Source of the DNA: Candidatus Gastranaerophilales bacterium
GTDB taxonomy: Bacteria; Cyanobacteriota; Vampirovibrionia; Gastranaerophilales; Gastranaerophilaceae
Direction of reading: 5' to 3'
Assembly: GCA_944325515.1 (NCBI GenBank)
Contig: CALVAO010000005.1
Coordinates: forward strand, 1-64,000
Length of the DNA: 64,000 bases
Shown: positions 8,046-17,422 of the stretch, piece after piece
How the letters are laid out: every line of letters starts with the position of its first letter
Position numbering within the stretch: position 1 is the first letter of the stretch
Translations under genes and position numbers: made by a program
The notes under the pieces: model-generated
Databases searched by the model: none
What the model was told of the DNA's origin: nothing
What the model saw: only the letters and a program-made list of their open reading frames with translations

Positions 8046-8083
8046 GTTATTTAAGTTGAATAAAATGTTCCGCTGTACAATTC

Positions 8084-9034
8084 TTATGGCTGCCATTTTT
8101 TTGAACTAAGCTTTATTTTCAAGCCCAAAATTCTTAAAATTTTCGTTTTTGTTTTGCCTTGATATTCGTTTTTTATAGAAAAAAGCTGTCTCAAAAAGGG
8201 TTCATGATTATTCGGTTCAGCTGATTTTTCATAATCTTCAGCCAGTTCTTCATAAATAGATGTTCTGGCAGCATATTCCCACCATTCATCCTTAAATTTG
8301 TTGCCGCATCCTTTAAAGGCGGGTTTAAGACCGGTAAGGTGAACTATTAGCGGATTTTCGCGCGCTTCAAGATATTCTTCTTCCTCTTTACCATCAAACT
8401 CATAATACCCGCCTCTCCACCATGTATCCATGTAATTATATTTAGGACTGAGAACGAGTTTCTTTTCATCTGCAATTTTATTGATAGAATCTTGATCGCA
8501 AAATTCTATAATTTTTTCATTATTTCGGGCAAAATCCACAACTTTTTCAAAAAACTTTTCTTTTCTGCAATAATCACAATTAAACAAAAGCATGCCGGAA
8601 TTCACGTACACATCACTCTTCATGCCGAGCCGTTTTACGTATTTATTTACCCCCCAGACATCTTTTACACCTGCAAAAAATTTATCTGATAAATCAAGAG
8701 AGAATAATTCATCTAAATTTCCTCTTACTAAAGTATCGCAGTCCAGATACAAAATTTTATCCAGATCCGGACACATATCCGGAAGCTTAATCCTAAACCA
8801 CGCTTGAACAGTTACCCAGTGAGAAAGTGTAAGTGAAGAAAAATCTTCTTCATTCATTTTGAGTAATCTTAATTTTCCGCCTGCTTTTTTTAATTTTTCA
8901 ATATTCTCGTCAGTTAGTTTTGAATACATAATTATAAATTCAACATCGCTGTTGTGTTCCAGAGCGCTCTGCATTGAAACAATTGTTTGATTTACATATT
9001 TATCATCCGGCGCATAAGCTATATTTATTTTCAT
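8084..9034 (-). CDS. Family 8 glycosyltransferase (LPS galactosyl/glucosyl-transferase type)
   Basis: The 316-residue protein starts MKINIAYAPDDKY, as expected for GT8. It has the metal-binding DxD (YLDCDTL, residues 98-100), the NSGMLLFN motif near 147 and HLTGLKPAFKG near the C-terminus, the GT8 HxxGxxKP motif. These are retaining enzymes using UDP-sugars in LPS outer-core or capsule assembly. The start at 9034 overlaps the upstream stop as TGATG and has AAGGAG at the right distance. It is the last gene of a four-gene leftward glycan operon, so translation is probably coupled. The actual sugar is not predictable. Confidence 0.88.
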   Translation of the reverse strand: MKINIAYAPDDKYVNQTIVSMQSALEHNSDVEFIIMYSKLTDENIEKLKKAGGKLRLLKMNEEDFSSLTLSHWVTVQAWFRIKLPDMCPDLDKILYLDCDTLVRGNLDELFSLDLSDKFFAGVKDVWGVNKYVKRLGMKSDVYVNSGMLLFNCDYCRKEKFFEKVVDFARNNEKIIEFCDQDSINKIADEKKLVLSPKYNYMDTWWRGGYYEFDGKEEEEYLEARENPLIVHLTGLKPAFKGCGNKFKDEWWEYAARTSIYEELAEDYEKSAEPNNHEPFLRQLFSIKNEYQGKTKTKILRILGLKIKLSSKKWQP

Positions 9035-9933
9035 CAGCAAAACTCCTTAATAATATATTCGTAAAAAGTCCCCTCTGTTTTTATTTGTTTATCTTTAGTC
9101 AAAACCGACTGCTTGTGGGTAAGTTTGTGTACCCCGCTCATCTTCTTGATCTCCATCCAGCGCTCTTGAGAAAACGGTTTCAAAAGTTCGCCTTGAAACT
9201 GCTGAACCGGAAGAAAGCTAAAAAATGGAACTTTTGAGAAAATTTCTTTATTTCTTTGAGTAACCATCGTAAAAGTATGCAAAAAAGTAAAATAATTGAT
9301 TAAAAATCTGTTTTCCTTCCAGTAATATTTTAAGGCTTCAAGCGTCTGGTTAAGAATTACATTATCCGGTTTTGCCGAAATAAAATAACTTGCCATATTA
9401 AGCCCGTCAAGGTCGATTTTCAAATCGTTTTGAAAAACAAATAAATCCGCTTCTGTTATATAATTAGGAAGCTCCTCTGTTAATAATACAGTAGCATCAA
9501 TCCAAATTCCGCCATGCTGAATTAAAAGACAGGTTCTTAAAATATCTGAAAAGAATGCGGTTTTAATAATACCCTTTTCTTTTAATTTCCAAAATATTTC
9601 CGGTATTACAACATACTCTCTGACATTTTCCGGCGTAAGTAAAATTCTTTTTTGATTTCCTTTATATTTATCAACGCTGTTTAGACATGCTTGAACAAGA
9701 GGCGGAATCGTTCCGTCTTTGCTTTCCCAGTACTGCCAGATAGTCATAAGAGGCTCAGCCACAGTTTCTGCTTTTGGGGTTTGTTTACATGCTCTATTTA
9801 CATATTTCCGCAAATAAAATTTAGCCCAGTTTCCTTTAAGTATGCGTCTGATTTTCCTGTCAAAAACAAAAACCTCAAGACAAATTTTTATAATTGAATT
9901 CACTAACTGCCAGAACAAAGATTTTAAAATCAT
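9034..9933 (-). CDS. Capsular polysaccharide synthesis-type glycosyltransferase (GT32-like)
   Basis: The 299-residue protein matches the Caps_synth/GT32-like pattern: IWQYWESKDGTIPPLVQACLNS near residue 65, then AFFSDILRTCLLIQHGGIWI with DATV supplying the DxD-like metal site. Related proteins (mannosyltransferase OCH1-like) add sugars to capsule or LPS at the cytoplasmic face. It overlaps the upstream gene by four bases and the downstream gene by one. This tight coupling implies the four enzymes build one glycan. The N-terminal ~30 residues are hydrophobic/basic and could associate with the membrane. Confidence 0.78.
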   Translation of the reverse strand: MILKSLFWQLVNSIIKICLEVFVFDRKIRRILKGNWAKFYLRKYVNRACKQTPKAETVAEPLMTIWQYWESKDGTIPPLVQACLNSVDKYKGNQKRILLTPENVREYVVIPEIFWKLKEKGIIKTAFFSDILRTCLLIQHGGIWIDATVLLTEELPNYITEADLFVFQNDLKIDLDGLNMASYFISAKPDNVILNQTLEALKYYWKENRFLINYFTFLHTFTMVTQRNKEIFSKVPFFSFLPVQQFQGELLKPFSQERWMEIKKMSGVHKLTHKQSVLTKDKQIKTEGTFYEYIIKEFC

Positions 9934-10826
9934 TCCTCCTCCAGAATTGTAAGTATTTGTGGATACTGCTTAAGAATAATACTGTATGCTTCTTCCAACG
10001 AAGTGCCGGCTCCTTTTTTATTAATCTTGCAAAGTCCGTACTGCTGTGAATCTTCGACATAATCAATTGATTCAGAATACCCTTTAACAAGCCTTGTTTT
10101 ATATCCGTTCAAAACCGCCATCGCCCAGAGCCAGACATCATCATGAGTCGGAAGAAGTTTTTTAATTAAATTCTCATCGCAAACATCCTTATAGAAACAG
10201 TGCGGAGGATAGAGGACCGCGCCGTATCCGGTAAGTCTGTTCTTAAAGCTTGCCTTAACTCTGTTTTTATCTTGATATAATTCTCTGGTTTTTGCCCACA
10301 GGATTTTTCCGTTTTCTACTCTCAAAACATCGCACCTGTGTGCTTGAATCTCATTTTTATGTTCAAGATACGACTTATATAATGTTTCAACAGTATCTGC
10401 TGCATAATATATATCATCATCGGTCGTAATAATAACTGCTTCCGGGTATTTTTTTAATGCCGGAATAATTTTTTTATAAGAGCGGATATCTTTATACCAG
10501 TCTATTGTTAAACCGTACTTTTGTAAATCCAGAAGCTCCTGCGGCAAATCTTTTTCTCTATTAGGAAACTGTTCCGGTGCAAGCCAGAGAATTAGTTCAT
10601 CTGGCTTTACTGTTTGAGTTAACAGAGTTTTTATTGTTTTTGTTACAATATTTATTCTTTCCGGGAAACTGGTCAATGAAACAATAACCTGCTCATTCCT
10701 TTTTATATCGGTTATTCCTTTAGTGTTTAAGCTTATGTTTTTAGGCTTGCAATTCTTCTTTATCCTAATTATCAAACCGAAAAGATTGATAATAATATGA
10801 CCGTCAAAGTACTGTACAAACTTCAT
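9930..10826 (-). CDS. GT2-like glycosyltransferase
   Basis: The 298-residue protein has a GT-A-like core: VIVSLTSFPERINIVTKTI near residue 47 and the DDD metal motif in VIITTDDDIYYAADT near 135. Late motifs LPTHDDVWLWAMAVLNG and GYGAVLYPPHCF are typical of a small family often found in LPS/capsule loci. It overlaps the upstream GT9 gene by 23 bases and the downstream gene by four. The donor and acceptor are unknown. Confidence 0.72.
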   Translation of the reverse strand: MKFVQYFDGHIIINLFGLIIRIKKNCKPKNISLNTKGITDIKRNEQVIVSLTSFPERINIVTKTIKTLLTQTVKPDELILWLAPEQFPNREKDLPQELLDLQKYGLTIDWYKDIRSYKKIIPALKKYPEAVIITTDDDIYYAADTVETLYKSYLEHKNEIQAHRCDVLRVENGKILWAKTRELYQDKNRVKASFKNRLTGYGAVLYPPHCFYKDVCDENLIKKLLPTHDDVWLWAMAVLNGYKTRLVKGYSESIDYVEDSQQYGLCKINKKGAGTSLEEAYSIILKQYPQILTILEEE

Positions 10827-11754
10827 TGTTCAATTCCTTATAAGCTTTCATAATATCTTCCGGCGTAACATTTTCTCCCACAAGAGTTTTGGCAGGATAA
10901 AGTTTTTCATCAGAAGCCCAGGTTTCATCACATCCTGCATAAAAAATACCAACAACAGGAACTGACAAAGCATTAGCAAAATGCAGCGTACCTGTATCAA
11001 CAGTAATACATTTCCCGCATATTTTTAGAATATTTGCAAGCTCCGGAAAAGACGTACAGCCAACCAAATCAATATAATTAAAGCACCCTTCTTTTTTTAG
11101 ATTGTGTGAAAATTCTTCTGCGACTCTTCCTGCACCTGTCAAAACAGGAGTCAAACCTTCTTTTCGCATAAGCCTTACAAGTTCTGCACAATCATTGACC
11201 CCCATGTCTTTTTTATAAAAATTACTTGTCGTACATAGAACAACCGGATTTTTTAGAGTTCTAACCATATTTACAACAGGCGTTTCTGTGTTAGGAGGCA
11301 TGTATTTAATTGGAAGATTTTTATGTTCTCCGACTAAAGCCTCTATCATTCCGCCCCACCTGTCTTTCATATGAGTATAATCTTTTAGTTTATAAGGCTC
11401 CCTTGTATGCCATATAAAATTTTTGTTATGAGAAATAATATGTTTTGCTCCTATTAATCTGGAAATAATAAGATTTCTTTCATTTGCATATGTAACAAAA
11501 GATGCATAGGGTCTTTTGTAAGGAAAATTTTTAACAAATTTGAGGACGCCGCATAAACTATTATCCTTCTTCTTATCAAATACAATAACTTCATCCACAC
11601 CTTCTTGATATCTTGCAACATCAACATAGGGCTTGTCACACACAAAAATTATTTTAGAACTTTGATAATATTTCTTTATATTTTGCACCAGCGTATTTGT
11701 AACAAGCATATCGCCGATACAAGCCGTATTAAAAATAACAAACACCTTTTTCAT
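10804..11754 (-). CDS. GT9 heptosyltransferase-family protein
   Basis: The 316-residue protein has the GT9 two-domain pattern. It begins MKKVFVIFNTACIGDMLVTN with the early conserved Asp, has VVLCTTSNFYKKDMGVND at the domain junction and TVDTGTLHFANALSVPVVGIFYA at the C-terminal nucleotide-sugar site. GT9 enzymes such as WaaC/WaaF/RfaQ transfer heptose or related sugars to LPS inner core. It is the first gene of the leftward operon. A TAGAAT -10 with an upstream TG lies seven bases before the ATG and there is no ribosome site, so the operon mRNA may be leaderless. Confidence 0.82.
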   Translation of the reverse strand: MKKVFVIFNTACIGDMLVTNTLVQNIKKYYQSSKIIFVCDKPYVDVARYQEGVDEVIVFDKKKDNSLCGVLKFVKNFPYKRPYASFVTYANERNLIISRLIGAKHIISHNKNFIWHTREPYKLKDYTHMKDRWGGMIEALVGEHKNLPIKYMPPNTETPVVNMVRTLKNPVVLCTTSNFYKKDMGVNDCAELVRLMRKEGLTPVLTGAGRVAEEFSHNLKKEGCFNYIDLVGCTSFPELANILKICGKCITVDTGTLHFANALSVPVVGIFYAGCDETWASDEKLYPAKTLVGENVTPEDIMKAYKELNNEVCTVL

Positions 11755-11805
11755 AAATATAATTCTATCACAAAAATTTTAATTAATTTATTTGCTCCAT
11801 CCCCC

Positions 11806-11834
11806 TTTACAAATACTGTTTTTTTTAATACTAT
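11806..11834 (+). promoter_or_regulatory. Sigma-70-type promoter of the pyrH operon
   Basis: TTTACA (11806-11811), a 17-bp spacer and TACTAT (11829-11834). A ribosome site AGAGG sits six bases before the pyrH ATG. Confidence 0.6.
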
Positions 11835-11855
11835 TAACAAAAGAAGAGGTTTCTA

Positions 11856-12572
11856 ATGGCAGTAAAATATAAACGTGTGTTATTAAAAATCAGCGGGGAA
11901 GCGCTCTTAGGAAGCCAGCAGTTTGGCATTGACTATGACCCCGTAGTTATGATTGCAGATGAAATAAAATCAATTGCAGACATCGGAGTCGAAGTTGCAG
12001 TTGTAGTCGGCGGAGGAAACATTTTCCGCGGAATGAAAAACAGCGCAAGATTAGGTATGGACCAGGCGTCCGGAGATTATGTAGGAATGCTTGCCACTGT
12101 AATGAACGCAGTTGTTCTGCAATGCGCCTTGAAAAAAATTGACGTAGAATGCAGGGTACAGACAGCAATCTCAATGAATCAGATTGCTGAACCATACGTA
12201 AGACACCGCGCAATCAGACATCTTGAAAAAGGAAGAGTCGTAATTTTTGCAGGAGGCACGGGAAACCCGTTCTTTACAACAGATACCGCTTCCGCCTTAA
12301 GAGCTTCCGAAATAAACGCAGAAGTAATGCTTATGGCGAAAAACGGGGTAGACGGGGTTTATGACGATGACCCCAAAATTAATCCGAATGCAAAAAAATT
12401 AGATTATGTGTCATATGACGATATTATAAAAAATGAATTAAAAGTTATGGACACCTCAGCATGCGCGCTTTGCAAGCAAAATCATATTCCTATTATAGTT
12501 TTTGATTTTAAAGCAAAAGGCAGTTTGAAAAAAATCATGGACGGCGGAACAGTCGGAACGTACGTAAGTTAA
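11856..12572 (+). CDS. pyrH: UMP kinase
   Basis: The 238-residue amino-acid-kinase-fold enzyme phosphorylates UMP to UDP with ATP in the cytoplasm. Diagnostic stretches are [14 protein letters not shown] at the N-terminus, [11 protein letters not shown] near residue 50, [18 protein letters not shown] near 136 and the [10 protein letters not shown] segment near 166. Length matches bacterial hexameric UMP kinases. It heads pyrH-frr-cdsA-rnc, with a promoter at 11806. The pyrH-frr-cdsA linkage is common in bacteria; rnc in the fourth position is less usual. Confidence 0.97.
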   Translation: MAVKYKRVLLKISGEALLGSQQFGIDYDPVVMIADEIKSIADIGVEVAVVVGGGNIFRGMKNSARLGMDQASGDYVGMLATVMNAVVLQCALKKIDVECRVQTAISMNQIAEPYVRHRAIRHLEKGRVVIFAGGTGNPFFTTDTASALRASEINAEVMLMAKNGVDGVYDDDPKINPNAKKLDYVSYDDIIKNELKVMDTSACALCKQNHIPIIVFDFKAKGSLKKIMDGGTVGTYVS

Positions 12573-12591
12573 TATATAAAAGGAGAAAATT

Positions 12592-13158
12592 ATGTCAGAA
12601 GCTCTTGAAGAGATGTATTTATTCGGAGAGGAAAAAATGGAAAAAGCAATCGCGCAGATGAAAAGAGAATTTGCATCTGTCCGCACAGGACGCGCAAATC
12701 CGGGCGTGCTTGATAAAGTTGTCGTTGAATACTACGGCGCTCCTACTCCCATCAGACAAATGGCACAGGTAAGCGTAAGCGAAGGCACCACGCTTGTAAT
12801 TACTCCTTTTGATAAAAGTATTATGAAAGAATTGGAAAAAGCTATTATAAAAGCAGAATTAGGCGTAGCTCCCAATAATGACGGAGTCTGCGTAAGACTT
12901 AACTTCCCGCCTCTTACTGAAGAAAGAAGAAAAGAAACAGCAAAAGAAGTTAAAAAATACGGCGAAGATGCTAAAGTTGCCGTAAGAAACGCAAGACGCG
13001 ACATGGTTGATCATCTTAAGAAAATCGAAAAAGATGAAAACATGCCGGAAGACGCTGTAAAAGACAACCAGGATAAAATTCAAAAATTAACTGATAAATA
13101 TGTAGGGATTATAGACGCTCAAGTCGCAGAAAAAGAAAAAGAGGTTTTAACAGTATAA
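12592..13158 (+). CDS. frr: Ribosome recycling factor
   Basis: The 188-residue protein contains FASVRTGRANPGVLDKVVVEYYGAPTP in its first half and the long coiled-coil helices (KEVKKYGEDAKVAVRNARRD) of RRF. With EF-G it splits post-termination ribosomes; fusA is also in this window, at 20964. AAAGGAG precedes the ATG. The stop overlaps the cdsA start as TAATG, implying coupling. Confidence 0.97.
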   Translation: MSEALEEMYLFGEEKMEKAIAQMKREFASVRTGRANPGVLDKVVVEYYGAPTPIRQMAQVSVSEGTTLVITPFDKSIMKELEKAIIKAELGVAPNNDGVCVRLNFPPLTEERRKETAKEVKKYGEDAKVAVRNARRDMVDHLKKIEKDENMPEDAVKDNQDKIQKLTDKYVGIIDAQVAEKEKEVLTV

Positions 13159-14033
13159 TGGCTTTAAGCAAAAGCATAACCCGTTTGATAACAGGGTTAG
13201 TAATTGGGTTTACCGGATTTTTTGCAATCTTATCCGGCGGTTTGTATCTTGTAGCATTAGTTCTGGCAATCGTAATACTGGCTTCAAAAGAATATACTTT
13301 GATTTTAAGGCATAAAGGATTTCTGCCGAGTTTTCGAGTTATCATAGCCTCAAGCATTATATTTGCGGCGCTGGCATATTTTAACAGATTTGACCTGGTA
13401 GCTCTCGCTTTTACTATTTGCTCTATTATGGCATTTATGTCTGTCTTATTTAGGGGAAGGCAGCCCTATATTGCTAATGTTGCAACGACAATTTTGGGAT
13501 TTGTATATTGCGGATGGTTTCCTCTTCACCTGCTCTTCCTCAGAGATTTGGGAAGCCAGCCTATATATAACGGATTAATTAAAGAAAATGTAACGATGGA
13601 AGGCGCCGGATATGCATTACTACTTCTTTTCTGCGTAATTTTAACTGATAGTTTCTGCTATTATGCAGGCTGTAAATTCGGAAAACATAAGCTATCCAAG
13701 GTAATCAGCCCTAATAAGACAATAGAAGGTGCTATTGGCGGGACTTTAACCTGTTTGATATTTTGTATGATTTTCTGCCATATGTTAGGAATTGCATGGT
13801 ATCATTCATTAATTTTAGGACTCTTAATTGCAGGTTTTGCACAGATTGGCGACTTATGCGAATCAATGATTAAAAGAGATGCAGGAGTAAAAGACTCCAG
13901 CAACATCCTTCCGGGTCACGGCGGATTTCTAGACAGAACGGACAGCTATATTCTTACTATTCCGGTTGTTCACTATTATCTTTATTTCTTTGTTGTAAAC
14001 AATTTTATGGATTTATTTAAAGGTATGTTCTAA
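13158..14033 (+). CDS. cdsA: Phosphatidate cytidylyltransferase
   Basis: The 291-residue membrane protein has about seven or eight spans. The C-terminal CDP-alcohol signature reads SMIKRDAGVKDSSNILPGHGG, then FLDRTDS. It makes CDP-diacylglycerol from phosphatidate and CTP at the inner membrane, the entry to phospholipid head-group synthesis. It overlaps frr by one base (TAATG) and rnc by one base, so all three are likely translated in a coupled way. Confidence 0.96.
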   Translation: MALSKSITRLITGLVIGFTGFFAILSGGLYLVALVLAIVILASKEYTLILRHKGFLPSFRVIIASSIIFAALAYFNRFDLVALAFTICSIMAFMSVLFRGRQPYIANVATTILGFVYCGWFPLHLLFLRDLGSQPIYNGLIKENVTMEGAGYALLLLFCVILTDSFCYYAGCKFGKHKLSKVISPNKTIEGAIGGTLTCLIFCMIFCHMLGIAWYHSLILGLLIAGFAQIGDLCESMIKRDAGVKDSSNILPGHGGFLDRTDSYILTIPVVHYYLYFFVVNNFMDLFKGMF

Positions 14034-14707
14034 TGCTTGAAAGTATTTTCGGAGAGCAAAACGAATTAATTAAACAGGCTCTTACACATCCTTCTTACAC
14101 AAAAGAAAATAATATTGATTCACTGGAAAGCTATGAAAGGCTGGAATTTTTCGGCGACTCCGTACTTAAGCTTTTTACATCAAAGCTTCTCTACGAAACT
14201 TATCCGGAAGCGCCGGAAGGTGAGCTTTCAAAAATCCGTTCCATTCTTGTATCGGATGCAATTCTTGCCAAAGCAGGAGAAAAAATCGGCATTGATGAAT
14301 TGATGCTTCTCGGTCCTGCGGAAGAAAAACAGGGCGGAAGAAAGCGTGAATCCAATATAGCCTGCGCCCTTGAGGCAGTTCTCGGGGCTTATTATCTGAA
14401 TGGAAGACAAAAAGAGATTGAAAATTTTATAAAAGATTATATTATGATTTATGCGGAAGATGTCGACAAGCATTTTGAAAAATACAATGCAAAAGATATC
14501 CTACAGCAGTACACACAAGGGGTAAATAAAACATTACCCGAATATCGTACAGTGGCTATAAATGGTCCTGCACATAAGCCGGAATTTATTGTTGAAGTGG
14601 AGTGGGGCGGAGAAATAATCGCTCAAGCTTCCGGAAAGTCAAAAAAAGAAGCACAGCAAAATTGCGCACTTAAAGCATGCCAAAATTTAGGAGTTATTAA
14701 GAATTAA
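14033..14707 (+). CDS. rnc: Ribonuclease III, with Cys at an active-site Asp position
   Basis: The 224-residue protein has an N-terminal endonuclease domain with the signature ERLEFFGDSVL (residues 35-45, including E38 and D42). A C-terminal double-stranded RNA-binding domain (from about 150, ending QASGKSKKEAQQNCALKAC) follows. RNase III cleaves dsRNA in rRNA and mRNA maturation. In the second acidic cluster the usual A-D-x-x-E-A reads ACALEA: the Asp that corresponds to E. coli Asp114 is Cys (codon TGC), while the following catalytic Glu is kept. Activity or metal use may therefore differ. The last four bases overlap the convergent regulator gene. Confidence 0.93.
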   Translation: MLESIFGEQNELIKQALTHPSYTKENNIDSLESYERLEFFGDSVLKLFTSKLLYETYPEAPEGELSKIRSILVSDAILAKAGEKIGIDELMLLGPAEEKQGGRKRESNIACALEAVLGAYYLNGRQKEIENFIKDYIMIYAEDVDKHFEKYNAKDILQQYTQGVNKTLPEYRTVAINGPAHKPEFIVEVEWGGEIIAQASGKSKKEAQQNCALKACQNLGVIKN

Positions 14708-15027
14708 AAAAGCAAAATATCATCAATTATTTTAGAAATTAATTTAACTTTATCAAGCTCCGCATTTTTAATTTTTTCACATAAATCTTTTATTAAATCT
14801 TCTTTTGTTACATCTTTTGGAAAATGAAATAATATTTCTAAAGGAACATTAAGAGCAGATGCTAACTTTGTAATAACATCAAAAGAAGGAGAAGATTTTC
14901 CGGTTTCAATTCTGCTTATATATTTAACATCCACACCAGCAGCTTCTGCCAACACTCGTTGTGTCATTTTACAATTTCTACGTAATTCCTTAAGTCTGTT
15001 TCCAAATTTTATTTTATAATTGTCCAT
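14704..15027 (-). CDS. XRE-family helix-turn-helix regulator
   Basis: The 107-residue protein has a Cro/C1-type HTH at residues 7-62: RLKELRRNCKMTQRVLAEAAG, then VDVKYISRIETGKSSPSFDV. A short C-terminal tail of about 40 residues is probably for dimerisation. It is convergent with rnc (4-bp overlap) and divergent from a glycosyltransferase gene 160 bp away, which it might regulate. A TAAAAT box ends six bases before the ATG with no ribosome site, so a leaderless mRNA is possible. The effector is unknown. Confidence 0.85.
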   Translation of the reverse strand: MDNYKIKFGNRLKELRRNCKMTQRVLAEAAGVDVKYISRIETGKSSPSFDVITKLASALNVPLEILFHFPKDVTKEDLIKDLCEKIKNAELDKVKLISKIIDDILLF

Positions 15028-15186
15028 TTAATAATTTTAAGGTTAAATATATTATTAAAAAACTGATACATAGATAGAATTCTATTGTTTTTATTCCAAC
15101 ATTATGGTATACTTTTAAACAAAAACACACACCATAAGTAGAAATATAAAGAATTTTTCTACCACAGAATCAGTAGGCGAATACTT

Positions 15187-16059
15187 ATGAATTATCAAAC
15201 ACCTAAAGTTTCAGTATTAATGCCTGTCTATAATACTAATGAAGACTACTTACGAAAAGCTATTGAAAGCATACTGAATCAAACATTTAAAAATTTCGAA
15301 TTCATTATTATAAATGACGGCTCTACTAATAATGCAGAAGATGTTATATTATCTTATAATGATTCTCGAATAAAATATTTAAAGCAAGAAAACCAAGGAA
15401 TTGTTTCAGCATTGAATAGCGGGTGGGAAGAAGCTCAAGGCGAATATATAGCCAGAATGGATTCTGACGATATTTCTTATCCGACAAGGCTAGAAAAACA
15501 AATAAATTTTATGGATAATAACCCTAATGTAGCGCTTGTAGGCTGTTTTGCAAGAATTATTCCTTCCGGTAAAATTATTATTCTTCCTAAAGAAATCAAA
15601 CTAATTGATTTACTTGCGGATTGCCCCTTAATTCATCCTACAATATTATTTCGAAAAACTGATTTTGAAAAATATAATTTAAAATATCGAGAAGGCTTTG
15701 AATATGCAGAGGACTATTATTTTTATGCACAAGCTCAGCGTTTTTTTAATATTGCAAATTTAGATGAAATTCTATGTGATTACAGGGTATATTCCACAAA
15801 TTCAAGTTCTAAAAATAAAGAAAAAAGAATTATAAGTAGTTTTAAAGTCCAGGATTTTATTCTTAATTCATTAAGTACTAATACAAAAATACGTAATCAA
15901 ATTTTGAACATTGCATACACTCAAAAAAACAAAACCTCATTTTTAACCGAAAAAATTTTTTCAGTTAAAAATCTATACAAAGACTGGACTAAATATAAAC
16001 TTATTACTATACTTGGTTTAGAATTGCAAATCAAATCAAAAAAATACAATAGGGAATAA
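15187..16059 (+). CDS. Family 2 glycosyltransferase
   Basis: The 290-residue protein has the GT2 GT-A fold: VSVLMPVYNTNEDYLRKAIES at residues 8-28, FIIINDGSTNNAEDV near 38 and the metal-binding DSDD (ARMDSDDISYP) near 95. It likely transfers a sugar to a lipid-linked glycan at the cytoplasmic membrane face. It is followed two bases later by a polysaccharide pyruvyl transferase-family gene, so the two form a surface-glycan pair. Lower GC than neighbouring housekeeping genes suggests lateral acquisition, as is common for surface-glycan genes. Confidence 0.88.
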   Translation: MNYQTPKVSVLMPVYNTNEDYLRKAIESILNQTFKNFEFIIINDGSTNNAEDVILSYNDSRIKYLKQENQGIVSALNSGWEEAQGEYIARMDSDDISYPTRLEKQINFMDNNPNVALVGCFARIIPSGKIIILPKEIKLIDLLADCPLIHPTILFRKTDFEKYNLKYREGFEYAEDYYFYAQAQRFFNIANLDEILCDYRVYSTNSSSKNKEKRIISSFKVQDFILNSLSTNTKIRNQILNIAYTQKNKTSFLTEKIFSVKNLYKDWTKYKLITILGLELQIKSKKYNRE

Positions 16060-16061
16060 CG

Positions 16062-17348
16062 ATGAACAAGGTATTATATTATTGTACTAAGAGTTGTTTT
16101 GAGTCAACAGACTATACAAACTTTGATTATGAATTTCGAAAAATTCATAATGCAGGAAATAAATTATTCCAATATTCAGTAGAAAAATTTTTCAGAGAAA
16201 ATAATGTTGAATATAAATGTACAATAGAACCCTCCGAAATTATAAATAATACATATAATAAACTTGTTATAACTCCTGCTAATATTTTTGGTAAACACGC
16301 AAAAAAACAACTCAAATTTTATACAGACTTTATAAGTAAATTGAAAGTACCGGTATATTTCTTAAGCTGCGGTATACAAAAAACAGACGACATTTCTATA
16401 AAAGATTTAACAAAAGAAATTGGAACGCTCTCAAAGAAGCTAATAAATGCAGTATATGAAACCGGCGGTGAATTTGCATTAAGAGGTAATATAACCAAAG
16501 AATTTTTTAATGCCATAGTGCCTAATAATACCGCAACAGTTACAGGTTGTCCGGCTATGTATATGTTTAAAAATTTACAAATACCTAATATAAAAGTGTC
16601 ATATTCTGAATTTAAACCGCTAATTAATGGAACAATAACGTATATCAAACAAAAAAATATATCAAAAATTTTTGATGAATTTCCTAACAGTGAATATTTT
16701 GACCAAGATGAATTCACAAATGTATTGCTTAAGGATTTATCAAATGCAAAAATAGAGGAATTATTAGAAACATACTCTTATATTGGTACAAAACTGCTTG
16801 CACAAAATCGTATTAAATTCTTTTACGATATCCCTGTATGGATGAATTACATTATAGATAATAATTTTAACTTTTCTTTCGGCTCACGAATCCATGGTAA
16901 TATTATATCTATTTTATGTAAAATACCTGCCGTCGTTAATTATAAAGATGACCGCGTTAAAGAAATATGTGAATTTTATGATATCCCCTGCTTTAAAGAT
17001 ACTGATAAAGAAATAAACCTATATGATATTTATCTAAATGCAGATTATAATAAATTCAATCAAAATTTTGAAAAACATTATAATAATTATGTTAATTTTA
17101 TGAAAAACTGCGGGTTTACAGGCAAAACCAATAAAATTAACAAATTAGAAGAAGCAGAATTTCTTTTATCCACACCAGTAAATGATACTTCTTATATTAA
17201 ACATAAACTGGCAAATTTTAATACTAAAGCTTATATAAAACGTGAGAAGCTTTTTAAATTAATGCATGCGATTTTACTTGGAAAAGCAAGAAGAAAAATG
17301 AAAAATAAATATATACTTGTTCAAGAATTAAAACATTTATCTATTTAA
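16062..17348 (+). CDS. Polysaccharide pyruvyl transferase-family protein (WcaK/CsaB-like)
   Basis: The 428-residue protein has the hallmark late motif FSFGSRIHGNIISILCKIPAV (near residue 280) of the polysaccharide pyruvyl transferase superfamily. A putative donor-domain start AGNKLFQYSVEKF lies near residue 35. Family members add ketal-pyruvate to surface sugars, and several are actually glycosyltransferases. It is adjacent to the GT2 gene and probably co-transcribed. The very AT-rich codon use (many AAT/ATA/TTA codons) resembles the GT2 gene and differs from pyrH-rnc. Confidence 0.75.
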   Translation: MNKVLYYCTKSCFESTDYTNFDYEFRKIHNAGNKLFQYSVEKFFRENNVEYKCTIEPSEIINNTYNKLVITPANIFGKHAKKQLKFYTDFISKLKVPVYFLSCGIQKTDDISIKDLTKEIGTLSKKLINAVYETGGEFALRGNITKEFFNAIVPNNTATVTGCPAMYMFKNLQIPNIKVSYSEFKPLINGTITYIKQKNISKIFDEFPNSEYFDQDEFTNVLLKDLSNAKIEELLETYSYIGTKLLAQNRIKFFYDIPVWMNYIIDNNFNFSFGSRIHGNIISILCKIPAVVNYKDDRVKEICEFYDIPCFKDTDKEINLYDIYLNADYNKFNQNFEKHYNNYVNFMKNCGFTGKTNKINKLEEAEFLLSTPVNDTSYIKHKLANFNTKAYIKREKLFKLMHAILLGKARRKMKNKYILVQELKHLSI

Positions 17349-17422
17349 TTCCACCAAACATATGATTGAAATTTTCTCATTCATAAATATAATTAAATTG
17401 TGTATTGGGAGAGGTTTTTTGA

